Translations under genes and position numbers: made by a program
Shown: piece by piece, positions 24,865-34,243 of the stretch
Layout of the letters: each line of letters begins with the position of its first letter
Position numbering within the stretch: position 1 is the first letter of the stretch
Assembly: GCA_014874385.1 (NCBI GenBank)
Contig: JACWAE010000049.1
Coordinates: forward strand, 1-49,586
From: Dehalococcoidia bacterium
GTDB taxonomy: Bacteria; Chloroflexota; Dehalococcoidia; SZUA-161
Reading direction: 5' to 3'
DNA length: 49,586 nucleotides
The notes under the pieces: model-generated
Told to the model about the DNA's origin: nothing
Seen by the model: the letters and a program-made list of their open reading frames with translations, nothing else
The model's database searches: none

Positions 24865-26112
24865 TTATTCATAACGCAATGCTTCGATAGGGTTGAGGCG
24901 GGCAGCCCGGTAAGCAGGGTAGAGCCCGAAGACTATCCCTATGGCTGCTGAAACGCATACCGCCAGAATGGCTATGTCAGCAGATATCACCGTATTGATT
25001 GTCTGCCCGCCCAGAGTCAGCCCGGAGATAAGGCTTGAGATGCCCCAGCCCACAAGCACACCGATCGCGCCGCCGATCAGGCTCATTAAAGCAGCCTCTA
25101 TCAAAAATTGAAGCAAAATGTTACCCCGCTTGGCGCCCAATGCCTTGCGAATACCTATCTCCCTTGTCCGTTCCGTGACAGATACCAGCATGATGTTCAT
25201 GATGCCGATGCCCCCAACCAGGAGGGAGATGCCAGCGATAGCCCCCAGCAGGATAACCCACACCTGAGTTGAGTTCTGAAGGCTTTGTATCAAACTATTC
25301 TGGCTGGTGATGGTGAAATCGGCCTGGCCATTTGTGATATTGTGCCGCTGCTCCAGGATGGAAGTTATCTGCTGGGTAGCAGCATTGACCTGATTAGCGT
25401 TTACCACCTCGACATTAATGCTAGAAACGCTACGCCCGCCGGCAGAAGTCCTCGTCGAAGATAAGCGGTACATCACACTAGTTATGGGGGCCATGACTAC
25501 ATCGTCCTGAGAGCCTAAACCCGTACTCCCCTTGCTCTGCAGCACTCCTATCACCGTGAATCGGAGCCCGTTTATCTTGACATATTGACCCACAGGGTCC
25601 GTATCCGGGAATAGAGTCTCGGCCACACTACTGCCCAGCACCGCTACCATTGAATTGGACTGTACTTGCGCATTTGAGATAAAGTCCCCTTCCGCCACCT
25701 GGTAGTTGCGCACAGATTGGTAATCCGGCGTCACGCCTATAATCTGCGTTCGGGCGTTCTCGCTCCCGGCCACCACCTGACCGAAGGTGTCAACCTCAGG
25801 GGCTACCGCCGCCACAGAAGGAGCCAGATTTGGGTCAGCCAGAGCGTTGGCATCATCCAGCGTCAGTGTAGCAGCGCTCCCCTGCGCCCCCCGCACCCCT
25901 GCCTCGGAGCTTGCCCCCGCGCGAACGAAGAGCAGATTGGTACCCAGCGATTCGATATTGGAGGTTACGGCTGCCTGAGAGCCTTGACCTATGGACATCA
26001 ACGCTATCACGGCAGCTACTCCAATGATTATGCCCAGCACTGTCAGGGAAGAGCGCATCTTGTTAGTAGTCAGCGCCGTTAAAGCCGTACGCAATGTCTT
26101 GACCAAACTCAT
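24865..26112 (-). CDS. MacB-like ABC transporter permease
   Basis: The 415-residue protein has one N-terminal membrane helix (about 18-40, SSLTVLGIIIGVAAVIALM), a large extracellular MacB_PCD domain (about 40-285), and three C-terminal helices of the FtsX fold (about 288-310, 335-365, 378-400). The coupling motif RTREIGIRKALGAKRGNIL faces the ATPase. Mechanotransmission-type MacB proteins export antibiotics, peptides or lipids. It is encoded 13 bases downstream of the ATPase and is co-transcribed with the adaptor. Confidence 0.93.
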   Translation of the reverse strand: MSLVKTLRTALTALTTNKMRSSLTVLGIIIGVAAVIALMSIGQGSQAAVTSNIESLGTNLLFVRAGASSEAGVRGAQGSAATLTLDDANALADPNLAPSVAAVAPEVDTFGQVVAGSENARTQIIGVTPDYQSVRNYQVAEGDFISNAQVQSNSMVAVLGSSVAETLFPDTDPVGQYVKINGLRFTVIGVLQSKGSTGLGSQDDVVMAPITSVMYRLSSTRTSAGGRSVSSINVEVVNANQVNAATQQITSILEQRHNITNGQADFTITSQNSLIQSLQNSTQVWVILLGAIAGISLLVGGIGIMNIMLVSVTERTREIGIRKALGAKRGNILLQFLIEAALMSLIGGAIGVLVGWGISSLISGLTLGGQTINTVISADIAILAVCVSAAIGIVFGLYPAYRAARLNPIEALRYE

Positions 26113-26125
26113 CGTCCTCGCCTCA

Positions 26126-26824
26126 TCACGAAAGTATCCCTATCCCGCCTTGCCCGGCTGATTGTCCGTCAACAATCTGGCCATCCCTGAGGAAGATAAT
26201 GCGCTGCGTGCGGGCTGCTATTTCCTGTTCGTGAGTCACCACCACCACAGTAATGCCGTCCTGTCTGTTGAGTTCTTCCAGGATAGCTATGATGTCCAGG
26301 CTCGAGCGGCTGTCCAGATTGCCAGTCGGCTCATCAGCAAGTATGATGGCAGGATTGTTGACCAGGGCTCGGGCAATGGCTACCCTCTGCTGCTCGCCGC
26401 CGGAAAGCTCGGCTGGCTTATGGGCAGCCCGGTGGCTCATGCCCACCCTCTCCAGCGCTTCCTGCGCCAGCTTTCTGCTGTTGCTCCTGTTCCCATAAAG
26501 CATGGGCAGCTCCACATTGTCCACCGCTGATGTACGAGGTATAAGGTTAAAGTTCTGAAACACAAAGCCGATCTTCTTGTTCCTGACGTCAGCCAGTTGT
26601 GAGTCGGAAAGCTTGCTCACCTCCGCTCCGTCAAGAAGGTAGCTCCCAGAGGTAGGGACATCAAGACAGCCCATAACATTCATCAGGGTGGACTTGCCAC
26701 AGCCGGAGGGGCCCATGATAGCCACCATCTCGCCCTTTTCGATGCGACAGCTCACTCCCTGCAAAGCCCGTATCTCTATCTGACCCATGTGGTACGTCTT
26801 GATAATGTCCTTGAGTTCAATCAT
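26126..26824 (-). CDS. MacB/LolD-type ABC transporter ATP-binding protein
   Basis: The 232-residue protein has Walker [10 protein letters not shown] (38-46), signature [15 protein letters not shown] (140-154), Walker B ILADEP (161-166) and the switch His in VVVVTHE. The start at 26824 is supported by AGGTGG six bases upstream. A longer frame from 26875 would run into the adaptor gene. It powers the FtsX-type permease encoded just downstream. Confidence 0.95.
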   Translation of the reverse strand: MIELKDIIKTYHMGQIEIRALQGVSCRIEKGEMVAIMGPSGCGKSTLMNVMGCLDVPTSGSYLLDGAEVSKLSDSQLADVRNKKIGFVFQNFNLIPRTSAVDNVELPMLYGNRSNSRKLAQEALERVGMSHRAAHKPAELSGGEQQRVAIARALVNNPAIILADEPTGNLDSRSSLDIIAILEELNRQDGITVVVVTHEQEIAARTQRIIFLRDGQIVDGQSAGQGGIGILS

Positions 26825-26834
26825 ATTTATCCAC

Positions 26835-28256
26835 CTAACGTCCAATGAATACCGCACCACCACCACCAAAACCACCTATCCCGATACCCCGTGAACTACT
26901 GCTGGAACTGCTGCTGGAGGTGCTCGTGGTGGAGGTAATTACTACCTCATCGCCCGCGTTAAGCCCGCTCACGACCTCGGTCGACGTGCCGTTGCTTTGA
27001 CCCACCTTCACCGCTCTCACTTCAGGCGCACCGTTAACCATCACCGTCACCCTAGGGTTAGTCGAGCTCCCGCTGATAGCAGCCGCGGGTACCAGCAGGA
27101 CATTGTCTACCTCTTGAGTCGTGATGGTAGCTGTGGCGCTCATCCCTTGCCGCAACAGAACCCCTGAAGGGTCGGTCAAGTTAATGGTGACCGGGTATGA
27201 CACCACTCCAGACTGGGAATTTCCAATAAGCGATATGCTTGAGACCACCCCGGAAAACTCATCGTTGGGCAGGGCATCCAGAGATACGGCCACTTTCTGC
27301 CCCACCTGCACCTGCGGGACATCGATCTCATCCACAGTGGCACTCATTTCGACATCTGACGGATCTACTATCACAATGGCAACCGTACCGGCACTCACCG
27401 TCTGCCCGGCATCCACATTCACCTGAGACACGATTCCATCGAATGGAGCTACCACAGTAGCATTGCCCAGCGCTGCCTCGGCATTATCAAGGGCAGCCTG
27501 AGCACTTGCCACCTGCTGCTGTTTCAATTCCAGGTTCAGAGAGCCCGGTCCCGTGTTCGCCAGAGCCTGTTCGGCTGCAGTCAGGCTGTCCTGGGCATCA
27601 GCCACAGCCGTGTCTGCGTTCTGCTTGGCAATCTCAAGGTTAAGGTTCGCTGTCTGCAACTGAGTACTTGCATTTTCCAGCCCTTGAGCAGTAATCTTGC
27701 CGCTCATGAACTGCGTCAGGCTATCATTGTAATTTTCCTGGGCATTGTCCACCGCATACTGCGCGTTAGCGATATTCAGAGGACCCTGCGTTTGAGCGTT
27801 CGAAAGCTGCTGCTGCGCCTCCACCACAGCCCGTTGGGCATCGGCAACGCCCTGTGTCTGCGCGTTTTGCAGAGTCTGCTGTGCATCACTCAGAGCGATT
27901 TTGGCGCTGGTCACCGACTCCTGCAAAGATAGCATGGTTGAATTATCGAGTTCGGCGAGTACATCACCTTTCTTAACGGAATCGCCTACTCCTACACTCA
28001 GCTCCTGCACAGTGCCCGCACTGCCGAAAGTGAGATCATCTATATTGGCGAAAACCAGGCTGCCGCTAGCGCTCACCGAGTTGGTCAGATTTCCGTACTG
28101 TACTCGCACAAGTCGAGAGTTGGCCGGAAGCGATGACGATGCGTTAGAGGTGCTGGCCCGGCCATAAGCGGCGTAGAAACCCCCAACGATACCACAGACT
28201 ATCAGTAGCAGCACCACCACCTGCCACGCCTTCAACGTTACAAATATCTTAAGCAT
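26835..28256 (-). CDS. Membrane-fusion/periplasmic adaptor protein, MacA/HlyD-like
   Basis: The 473-residue protein has an N-terminal helix (about 11-31), a lipoyl-like half (VQELSVGVGDSVKKGDVLAEL, about 79-99), a long Gln/Ala-rich coiled coil (about 105-245), the second lipoyl half (VVAPFDGIVSQVNVDAGQTV), and a beta barrel. The C-terminus is odd: a run of serines then GIGIGGFGGGG, a low-complexity tail not usual in MacA. In a single-membrane or S-layer cell it would link the pump to outer layers. It leads the unit adaptor, ATPase, permease, exported protein, with 10-13-base gaps. Confidence 0.92.
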   Translation of the reverse strand: MLKIFVTLKAWQVVVLLLIVCGIVGGFYAAYGRASTSNASSSLPANSRLVRVQYGNLTNSVSASGSLVFANIDDLTFGSAGTVQELSVGVGDSVKKGDVLAELDNSTMLSLQESVTSAKIALSDAQQTLQNAQTQGVADAQRAVVEAQQQLSNAQTQGPLNIANAQYAVDNAQENYNDSLTQFMSGKITAQGLENASTQLQTANLNLEIAKQNADTAVADAQDSLTAAEQALANTGPGSLNLELKQQQVASAQAALDNAEAALGNATVVAPFDGIVSQVNVDAGQTVSAGTVAIVIVDPSDVEMSATVDEIDVPQVQVGQKVAVSLDALPNDEFSGVVSSISLIGNSQSGVVSYPVTINLTDPSGVLLRQGMSATATITTQEVDNVLLVPAAAISGSSTNPRVTVMVNGAPEVRAVKVGQSNGTSTEVVSGLNAGDEVVITSTTSTSSSSSSSSSRGIGIGGFGGGGAVFIGR

Positions 28257-28443
28257 CTTTCCCTCCCAATTGCCAAGCAGGCAACTTCAATCTCGTATTA
28301 TGCAGCTATAATATGGAGATTTTATGGAGAAAATCTGTTTTTTCAATGCAATTTTGCGACCACTTCTGGCTGAGACCGAGAACTGAGGCCTGACAGAGGG
28401 GAAGAGGTTAGGTGGCATCCGCCTGAGGCAGACTGCGCCTAGT

Positions 28444-28971
28444 TCAGAAACCTACCTCCTCAATACGCTCGAAGGGAATTTCCGTAGACACGGGGCCGAT
28501 TCCCACCCATGCCGAACCCGCAACTTTCAGGGTGACCGCCCCCCCTTGTTTATATGCCTGATACAACGCTCCTGCGGCTGAAAGAATCTCTATCTCGTTT
28601 GTTATATCTAAACTGGTATAGCTGTTGGCCTTGATCGTGGTGTCCTCACTTCTATCTGCCGTGCCTAATTGCACCCAGTTGCCATCCTCCTCGAAATAGA
28701 TGACATAGGCAACCCTGTGGAGGACAGCGCCAATCGGGCTTGAATTATGCACACTACACGTGACATTCACTGTCACAGTAGTCAGGCTGATGTCTTTCAG
28801 GGTGATACCTGTAATATGAACATCCGCGGCAGCCGCTTTGTTGGCTAACCATTCTTTGCAGCTCCGCGTACCAACAACAGCAAAGACCACAGCGCATACC
28901 ACCAGAATGACGGCTGTGACCAGAAGCCACCTGGGAGCGCAGCGTTTCGGTATTTTGAAACGGTGCATCAT
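28444..28971 (-). CDS. Membrane-anchored LEA14/WHy-like protein
   Basis: The 175-residue protein has a single N-terminal membrane helix (about 15-34, WLLVTAVILVVCAVVFAVVG), then an outside beta domain: GITLKDISLTTVTVNVTCSV, then HNSSPIGAVLHRVAYVIYF and KANSYTSLDIT. This is the LEA_2/WHy fold (LEA14), about 100 residues, often linked to stress tolerance. It stands alone between the efflux unit and the malic enzyme. Confidence 0.65.
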   Translation of the reverse strand: MMHRFKIPKRCAPRWLLVTAVILVVCAVVFAVVGTRSCKEWLANKAAAADVHITGITLKDISLTTVTVNVTCSVHNSSPIGAVLHRVAYVIYFEEDGNWVQLGTADRSEDTTIKANSYTSLDITNEIEILSAAGALYQAYKQGGAVTLKVAGSAWVGIGPVSTEIPFERIEEVGF

Positions 28972-29099
28972 GCACTACATTATATACAACGAGGAGGAGA
29001 ACAAAAAGTTAAGGGGGACATTCCGCAAATGGCGTGAAGGCTCTAAACGTGGGTTGGGCCTGTTAGCGTTGCACAAAAGATGGTCAGGTGCAGCAGGCT

Positions 29100-30470
29100 T
29101 TATGCCCAGGGGGGCTCTTTACAATCGGAACTCGCAAAATAGTCGTCGTCCAGTTGTCGCTGGGCAAGCCCTGACTCGACGGCGGCCCTGGCCACGGCGT
29201 GGGTCACCGCCAGGTGCATTTTGGTGTCTATAGCGCTGGGGACGAGTTCTCCCTCAGCCGCAGCGCCGGCGATGGCTAAGGAAGCAGCTTTGAGCATCTC
29301 ATAATCTATCTTTCTGGCCTTAGCATCCAGCGTACCGCGCCAAATCCCGGGAAAACCGAGCAGGTTGTTAACCGACCTGCCGTCAGCAGCCAGAATCGCC
29401 CCCGCTGCTCTTGCTGCCTCTGGAGTGATCTCGGGGTACGGATTAGATAGTGCGAAGATGATTTGCCCCTGCCTAACCCGGCTTGAGTCTATCATCCCCC
29501 TCACACCTGTGGTAGCAATCACGATATCGGCCTTCTGCATGATTTCATCGAAATTAGATGGAATGCCTCCTGCCTCCGCATGTCGCTTTATGCTGGCTTC
29601 AGTTCTCGCTGTGCCCATGGCGGGATTACCTGTGTACCGAAATAGCAACTTGCCAATAGAGAGGCCGGCTGCCCCCAGACCAATAAGCCCGACCTTCGCC
29701 TCCTGGAGAGCCACATTGGTAAGCTTGCAGGCATTGATCAATGCCGCCAGAGTAACTACCGCCGTCCCCTTCTGGTCATCGTGCATAACAGGTATATTCA
29801 ACTCTCCGGCAAGTCTGTCCTCGATATAGAAACATCTTGGCGGTGCTATATCTTCCAACTGAATGCCCCCGAATGTGGGAGCGATATGTTTCACTGTCTC
29901 CACAATCTCATCTGAGTCTTTAGTGTTCACCAGTATCGGTATTCCACTGACTCCCACTAATTGTTGCAGCAGGGCAGCTTTCCCCTCCATAACCGGCATC
30001 CCGGCCACCGGGCCGATATCCCCCAATCCGAGGATCCGGCTCCCGTCAGTAACAATAGCCACAGAATAAGGTATGACAGTATAGGTGTCTTTCCAGCTCG
30101 GCTGGCTCTCGATTAACTTGCATACCTGAGCCACTCCGGGGGTATAGATTTTACGAAGGGTGTCCAGCGAGTTTATGGGAACAGTGTTAATCATCTTGAT
30201 CTTACCATTCTTGTGGAACTCGAGCACAGCATCCCTGACCTGTAGAACCGAGACCTCTTTGAGTTTAGAAACCTCGTTTATTACCTGCGTAAGTTGTTCG
30301 TCGTTCTCGGCGTATACATCAATGTCTCGAATTGTGTAATTTGGGCCCAGATGCACCGTGGTTATATTTCCGATATCTACCCCGACCTTACCGATAGTTG
30401 AAGCCAGTTTGCCCAGGGTGCCCGGGATATTAGCATTCTTGCAACGCAAAGTCCTGACAATCCTCTCCAC
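29100..30470 (-). CDS. NAD(P)-dependent malic enzyme with N-terminal ACT domain
   Basis: The 456-residue protein starts with an ACT domain (1-80, RCKNANIPGTLGKLASTIGK), which suggests control by a small ligand such as an amino acid. The malic-enzyme domain follows: Y109 in KIYTPGVA and K164 in MEGKAAL are the catalytic pair, and E206/D207 and D231 bind the metal. The NAD fold has VGLIGLGAAGLSIGK. It decarboxylates malate to pyruvate and CO2. The ACT fusion is a known variant of prokaryotic malic enzymes. A -10 box at 30536-30541 is upstream, and the gene diverges from the LysE gene. Confidence 0.94.
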   Translation of the reverse strand: MERIVRTLRCKNANIPGTLGKLASTIGKVGVDIGNITTVHLGPNYTIRDIDVYAENDEQLTQVINEVSKLKEVSVLQVRDAVLEFHKNGKIKMINTVPINSLDTLRKIYTPGVAQVCKLIESQPSWKDTYTVIPYSVAIVTDGSRILGLGDIGPVAGMPVMEGKAALLQQLVGVSGIPILVNTKDSDEIVETVKHIAPTFGGIQLEDIAPPRCFYIEDRLAGELNIPVMHDDQKGTAVVTLAALINACKLTNVALQEAKVGLIGLGAAGLSIGKLLFRYTGNPAMGTARTEASIKRHAEAGGIPSNFDEIMQKADIVIATTGVRGMIDSSRVRQGQIIFALSNPYPEITPEAARAAGAILAADGRSVNNLLGFPGIWRGTLDAKARKIDYEMLKAASLAIAGAAAEGELVPSAIDTKMHLAVTHAVARAAVESGLAQRQLDDDYFASSDCKEPPWA

Positions 30471-30535
30471 TATTCTACCTCCATATATCGAAAGCGCTCA
30501 GAAACGCTTTTTTGACCTCAGAACTCCAGTGAGAG

Positions 30536-30541
30536 ATTATA
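30536..30541 (-). promoter_or_regulatory. -10 box of the malic enzyme gene
   Basis: The minus strand has TGTGCTATAAT, about 66 bases before the start. The -35 is weak. The same 11-base block precedes the InlB lipoprotein gene. Confidence 0.45.
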
Positions 30542-30581
30542 GCACATCTGTACATGCCAAACCTAGCTATCTGAATCACGC

Positions 30582-30587
30582 TATAAT
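30582..30587 (+). promoter_or_regulatory. -10 box of the LysE-type exporter gene
   Basis: TATAAT, 44 bases before the ATG at 30631, lies back-to-back with the malic enzyme promoter. No clear -35 is seen. Confidence 0.4.
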
Positions 30588-30630
30588 ATGCTATTATGAA
30601 TGTAACCATATTTCAGGAAGAAGAGACTTA

Positions 30631-31269
30631 ATGACCGCTAATACCGAGAGCCTTCCCCTGTTTCTGGGCTCTGTCATCCTCCTCTCAGCCTCCGGCGTGA
30701 TGATGCCCGGCCCGGTAACAGCGGTTACGGTCACCAAGGGGTCGCAACGAAAATGGGCCGGCGCGCTTGTTGCCGTAGGGCATGGTATTATCGAGATACC
30801 CCTGATTCTCCTTGTCTACTTCGGACTTGCCAGCTATCTGAAGCTAACAGGGGTGCAAATAGGTGTGGGTCTGGCCGGTGGACTGATGCTTTTCTGGATG
30901 GCGTGGGGCATGTTCAGAACCAGGCCCACAGCCCTGGATGCCAAAAAGGATATGCCTCATAGCTCCATAGTGGCAGGACTGGCGACTACCGCTGCCAGCC
31001 CCTACTTCTTTCTGTGGTGGGCTACAGTAGGCGCTGCGCTTCTGGTAAGTGCCACCACCTTCGGTAAAACGGGCATCATCGCTTTCGGTGCGGTACACTG
31101 GTCCTTTGATCTCGTTTGGCTTTTCGCCGTCTCCTGGGTAGTGTTCAAGTCAAAGAGACTGTGGACACCGAAGGTAACAGGCATGGTGTTCGCCATCTGC
31201 GCCGCCGTCCTGGCGGGATTCGGGGTCTATTTCATTTATTCCGGCATCACCCTTGCTGTTTCGGCCTGA
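30631..31269 (+). CDS. LysE/RhtB family exporter
   Basis: The 212-residue membrane protein has about six helices and the LysE-type start LSASGVMMPGPVTAVTV, with the GPV signature in the first loop. NAASPYFFLWW-type wording appears as TAASPYFFLWWATVG. The family exports amino acids or related small molecules. ATG at 30631 is chosen because AGGAAGAAGAG precedes it. The frame is open to 30358, but that stretch runs through the divergent promoter and is not coding. It lies between the malic enzyme and the acyl-CoA synthetase fusion, convergent with the latter. Confidence 0.88.
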   Translation: MTANTESLPLFLGSVILLSASGVMMPGPVTAVTVTKGSQRKWAGALVAVGHGIIEIPLILLVYFGLASYLKLTGVQIGVGLAGGLMLFWMAWGMFRTRPTALDAKKDMPHSSIVAGLATTAASPYFFLWWATVGAALLVSATTFGKTGIIAFGAVHWSFDLVWLFAVSWVVFKSKRLWTPKVTGMVFAICAAVLAGFGVYFIYSGITLAVSA

Positions 31270-31275
31270 AAGTCA

Positions 31276-33984
31276 TCAGGAGAGCATAATCCGGGCATCA
31301 ACTACCGCATACCCGTGCTCCAACGCCTTCAACGGATTAAGGTCCATCTCCATTATCTGCGGAAAATCTTCCACCATTGCCGAAACCCTGAGCAGGAGTT
31401 CCTCAAGGGCCTTTATATCAGAGGGCTTCGCCCCCCTCCAGCCTTCGAGCAACTGGTATGCCTTGACGGAGCGCACCATCTCCTGAGCATCGATATCTGT
31501 CAGCGGATGAATGCGAAACACAGCATCTTTGAATAACTCAGTATAAATGCCGCCCATGCCGAACATGATAAGCGGACCGAATGATGGGTCCTGGGTCACC
31601 CCCACGATGACTTCGACCCCCTCCATCACCATTTTTTGAACCAGCACGCCGTCCATCTCAGCTTCTTTTGATATAGTGGCCAGCCGCTCCTTTATCTGAG
31701 TAAAAGCTTTACGTGTTTCCTCCTCCGAATGTACGTCCAGCACCACACCGCCAACCTCAGTCTTATGGATTATTGTTGTGGAGAGCAGCTTCACAGCGAC
31801 AGGAAAGCCCATTCCCTTGGCTGCTTTCATCGCCTCCTCAGCAGTCCTGGCCGTCTTCGATTCCACCGCCTGGATACCATAGCAGCGAAGAAGTTCGTTG
31901 ACCGAAGCAGCGTCTAGCCAGAAACGAGGGGCGTGCTTCTGCTTCAATGCTGAATTTACTATCTGCTCAGCCCGTTTCTTATCGATGCCTGCCAGCTCCG
32001 GGATAGTTCCCTTCGGCCTCTTAAGCCACTCGCCGTATTCACAAGCCGCGGCGAGCGCAGTAGCAGTAGATTCGGGGAAGGCAAAGGAAGGAACATACCC
32101 TTCTTCGCGTGAACCCAGCTTAACGGATATGCCGCGCGAGCCCATAAATGAAGCGAGAAGAGTCTTGCCTCGCTGGCGAAATTGCGGCGCTATTTCCCGA
32201 ATGGCACTGGCCGCCGTTTCGACCTGGGTAACTATGGGCGGGATAAAGATAACTATGACAATGTCGATGTCGTCATCCTGGGCCATGAGTTTGAGAACTT
32301 TCCTGTATTGCTCGGCAGTGGCTTCAGCAGTCATATCGACGGGATTGGTGAGATTGGCTCGAGGCGGCAGGAAAGTTTTCAGCTCTGAAATAACCTTCTC
32401 GGATAGAACAGGCATTTCAAGGCCTCTTGCCGCGCAGGCGTCAGCAGTCATAATCCCCGGCCCGCCGCCATTGGTTACTATAGCCAGCCTCCGCCCCGAA
32501 GGTATGGGCTGGTGAGTAAGCAGGTTCGCCACATCGAACAGCTCTTCCAGCGTCTCTACCCGGATCATTCCGGCCTGCCTGAAAAGGGCTTCCGCAAGCA
32601 CCTCGGTGGTGGCCAGAGCCCCGGTGTGAGATGCAGCAGCCCTGGAGCCTGCTGAGGTACGCCCGCTTTTCACCGCTATCACTGGCTTGGTTTCTGCCAC
32701 GCTGCGGGCTGTGCGAGCAAACTTCCTGGGGTTGCCGAAAGATTCCAGATAAAGAAGGATGACGCGGGTAGCAGGGTCTTCTTCCCAGTACTGAAGAAGG
32801 TCATTGTTCGATACATCCACCCTGTTGCCCAGGCTGACGAAGGTCGATAACCCCATATTCAGGCTTTGCGCATATTCCAGAATGGCGAGCCCCAGGGCAC
32901 CGCTCTGGGTGCCAAAAGCGACACCCCCTGCAGGAGGGAAAACAGGGGAGAAAGTAGCATTCATATTAACATTCTCAGCGGTATTTATGATCCCCATACA
33001 ATTGGGGCCTACGAGGCGCATCCCGTATGCGCGAGCTGTTTCCAGCAGTTTCCTTTCCTCTTCCTTGCCTTCGGCACCGCTTTCTCCGAAGCCCGCCGAT
33101 ATCACTATTACACCGCGCACACCCTTGCGTCCGCACTGCTCCAGCACCTTGTGCACACCTTCTGCCGGAACAATAATCACCGCAAGGTCCACTTCTCCCA
33201 TTATGTCAAGAACAGACGAATACGCCTTAACTGAGGCCACCATTTCAGCGCTCGGGTTCACCGGATAGGCAATGCCGTTAAAACCCTGGAGCAGCAAGTT
33301 GCGGAAGAGTGTATTGCCAATGCTCCCCTCTCTTCGCGAAGCTCCTATCACAGCTATGGAACGAGGGTTAAAAAAAGCTTTCAAAGATGCTATAGTAGCG
33401 ACCTTCTCCCGCTCAGCGGACTTCTCTTCCACCACGGGGGTCGGGGCAATATCCAGCGCCACGCGGTAAATTGCCGAGTCAACCTGGTTCGCCACCCGGA
33501 AGCCACTGTCCTTCAGCATCTTCATAACTCCCTCGTTCTCAACCAGCACCTCAGCCTCAAAACGTCTTATCCCCTTCTCCCTCGCTATCGAGGCTATCTG
33601 CTCCAGCAGAAGGGTTCCGATGCCTCTTCCCTGGTACGCATCCTCAACTACTAAAGCCAGCTCGGCAGCATCAACCCTGGGCAGCCGGGCATAGCGGCCC
33701 ACGGCGATAATTCTCTCCTCGGTCTCTTCACCGAGAGTAGCCACCAGAGCGAAGGTGTTGTCGTAATCCACAGTGCAGAAGCGCCGCGCCTCCTCCTTGG
33801 GCAGATTGGTCAAGACCTGATGAAACCTTAGATAGATAGTACGGGGGCTCATGCGGTAGAAAAAAGCAAGCAGCCTCTCTTCGTCGTCCTGCCGGATAGG
33901 CCGCAGATGCAGAGTGGAGCCATCCTTGAGTATTACCGCTGTTTTGTATTTGTTCAGGTTATCGTCGCCCTGGTTTGCTGTCAT
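31276..33984 (-). CDS. GNAT acetyltransferase fused to ADP-forming acyl-CoA synthetase (Pat-like)
   Basis: The protein has 902 residues. Residues 13-178 form a GNAT domain with the CoA loop QGRGIGT (118-124). From about 202 the ADP-forming acyl-CoA synthetase follows: CoA-binding (NPRSIAVIGASRREGSIGN), the ligase domain with phospho-His H453 in ASHTGALA, and an ATP-grasp domain at about 680-890 (VAVKLLSTTIIHKTEVGG). The family includes protein lysine acetyltransferases of the Pat/YfiQ type, where the GNAT is C-terminal and, as I recall, the synthetase half is inactive. Here the GNAT is N-terminal and the His is kept, so the protein may still make ATP from acyl-CoA, be a sensor that acetylates proteins, or both. 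Confidence 0.92.
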   Translation of the reverse strand: MTANQGDDNLNKYKTAVILKDGSTLHLRPIRQDDEERLLAFFYRMSPRTIYLRFHQVLTNLPKEEARRFCTVDYDNTFALVATLGEETEERIIAVGRYARLPRVDAAELALVVEDAYQGRGIGTLLLEQIASIAREKGIRRFEAEVLVENEGVMKMLKDSGFRVANQVDSAIYRVALDIAPTPVVEEKSAEREKVATIASLKAFFNPRSIAVIGASRREGSIGNTLFRNLLLQGFNGIAYPVNPSAEMVASVKAYSSVLDIMGEVDLAVIIVPAEGVHKVLEQCGRKGVRGVIVISAGFGESGAEGKEEERKLLETARAYGMRLVGPNCMGIINTAENVNMNATFSPVFPPAGGVAFGTQSGALGLAILEYAQSLNMGLSTFVSLGNRVDVSNNDLLQYWEEDPATRVILLYLESFGNPRKFARTARSVAETKPVIAVKSGRTSAGSRAAASHTGALATTEVLAEALFRQAGMIRVETLEELFDVANLLTHQPIPSGRRLAIVTNGGGPGIMTADACAARGLEMPVLSEKVISELKTFLPPRANLTNPVDMTAEATAEQYRKVLKLMAQDDDIDIVIVIFIPPIVTQVETAASAIREIAPQFRQRGKTLLASFMGSRGISVKLGSREEGYVPSFAFPESTATALAAACEYGEWLKRPKGTIPELAGIDKKRAEQIVNSALKQKHAPRFWLDAASVNELLRCYGIQAVESKTARTAEEAMKAAKGMGFPVAVKLLSTTIIHKTEVGGVVLDVHSEEETRKAFTQIKERLATISKEAEMDGVLVQKMVMEGVEVIVGVTQDPSFGPLIMFGMGGIYTELFKDAVFRIHPLTDIDAQEMVRSVKAYQLLEGWRGAKPSDIKALEELLLRVSAMVEDFPQIMEMDLNPLKALEHGYAVVDARIMLS

Positions 33985-34190
33985 CGTCGCCCTTCCTCTT
34001 CCTACATTTTATATAGCTATAGTGCAGTCTCGCCAGAAGTGTCGGGCTCGGCACACTTCATTAGAAACGGATGTACTTAATGATACCCTACATGTCAACA
34101 CCAGGAAAGCGGCGGTTCAGCCATCAAGATGGTTGGAAAGTAGTTTAACAGTAGCTATTAGCTTCGATTTGGAGTTAAGTGGCAGGGTCA

Positions 34191-34216
34191 GGATAGCATG
34201 AAACACTACAGCGCAG
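34191..34216 (+). repeat. 26-bp direct repeat, left copy, flanking the PLD-like gene
   Basis: GGATAGCATGAAACACTACA followed by GCGCAG. It matches the copy at 35201-35226 at 23 of 26 bases in the same orientation. The two enclose exactly one gene. Confidence 0.7.
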
Positions 34217-34243
34217 TAGTATAGGGTTCACACATCCCCCTAT

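Noticed and set aside
30490-30513. Terminator AAAGCG/CGCTTT plus T-run near 30495
   Set aside because: It points on the plus strand but no plus gene ends before it. It sits in the malic enzyme 5' leader and is probably chance.
30358-30630. Upstream extension of the LysE frame
   Set aside because: It runs over the divergent promoter and the malic enzyme start. The ATG at 30631 has a good ribosome site and the LysE motif starts there.
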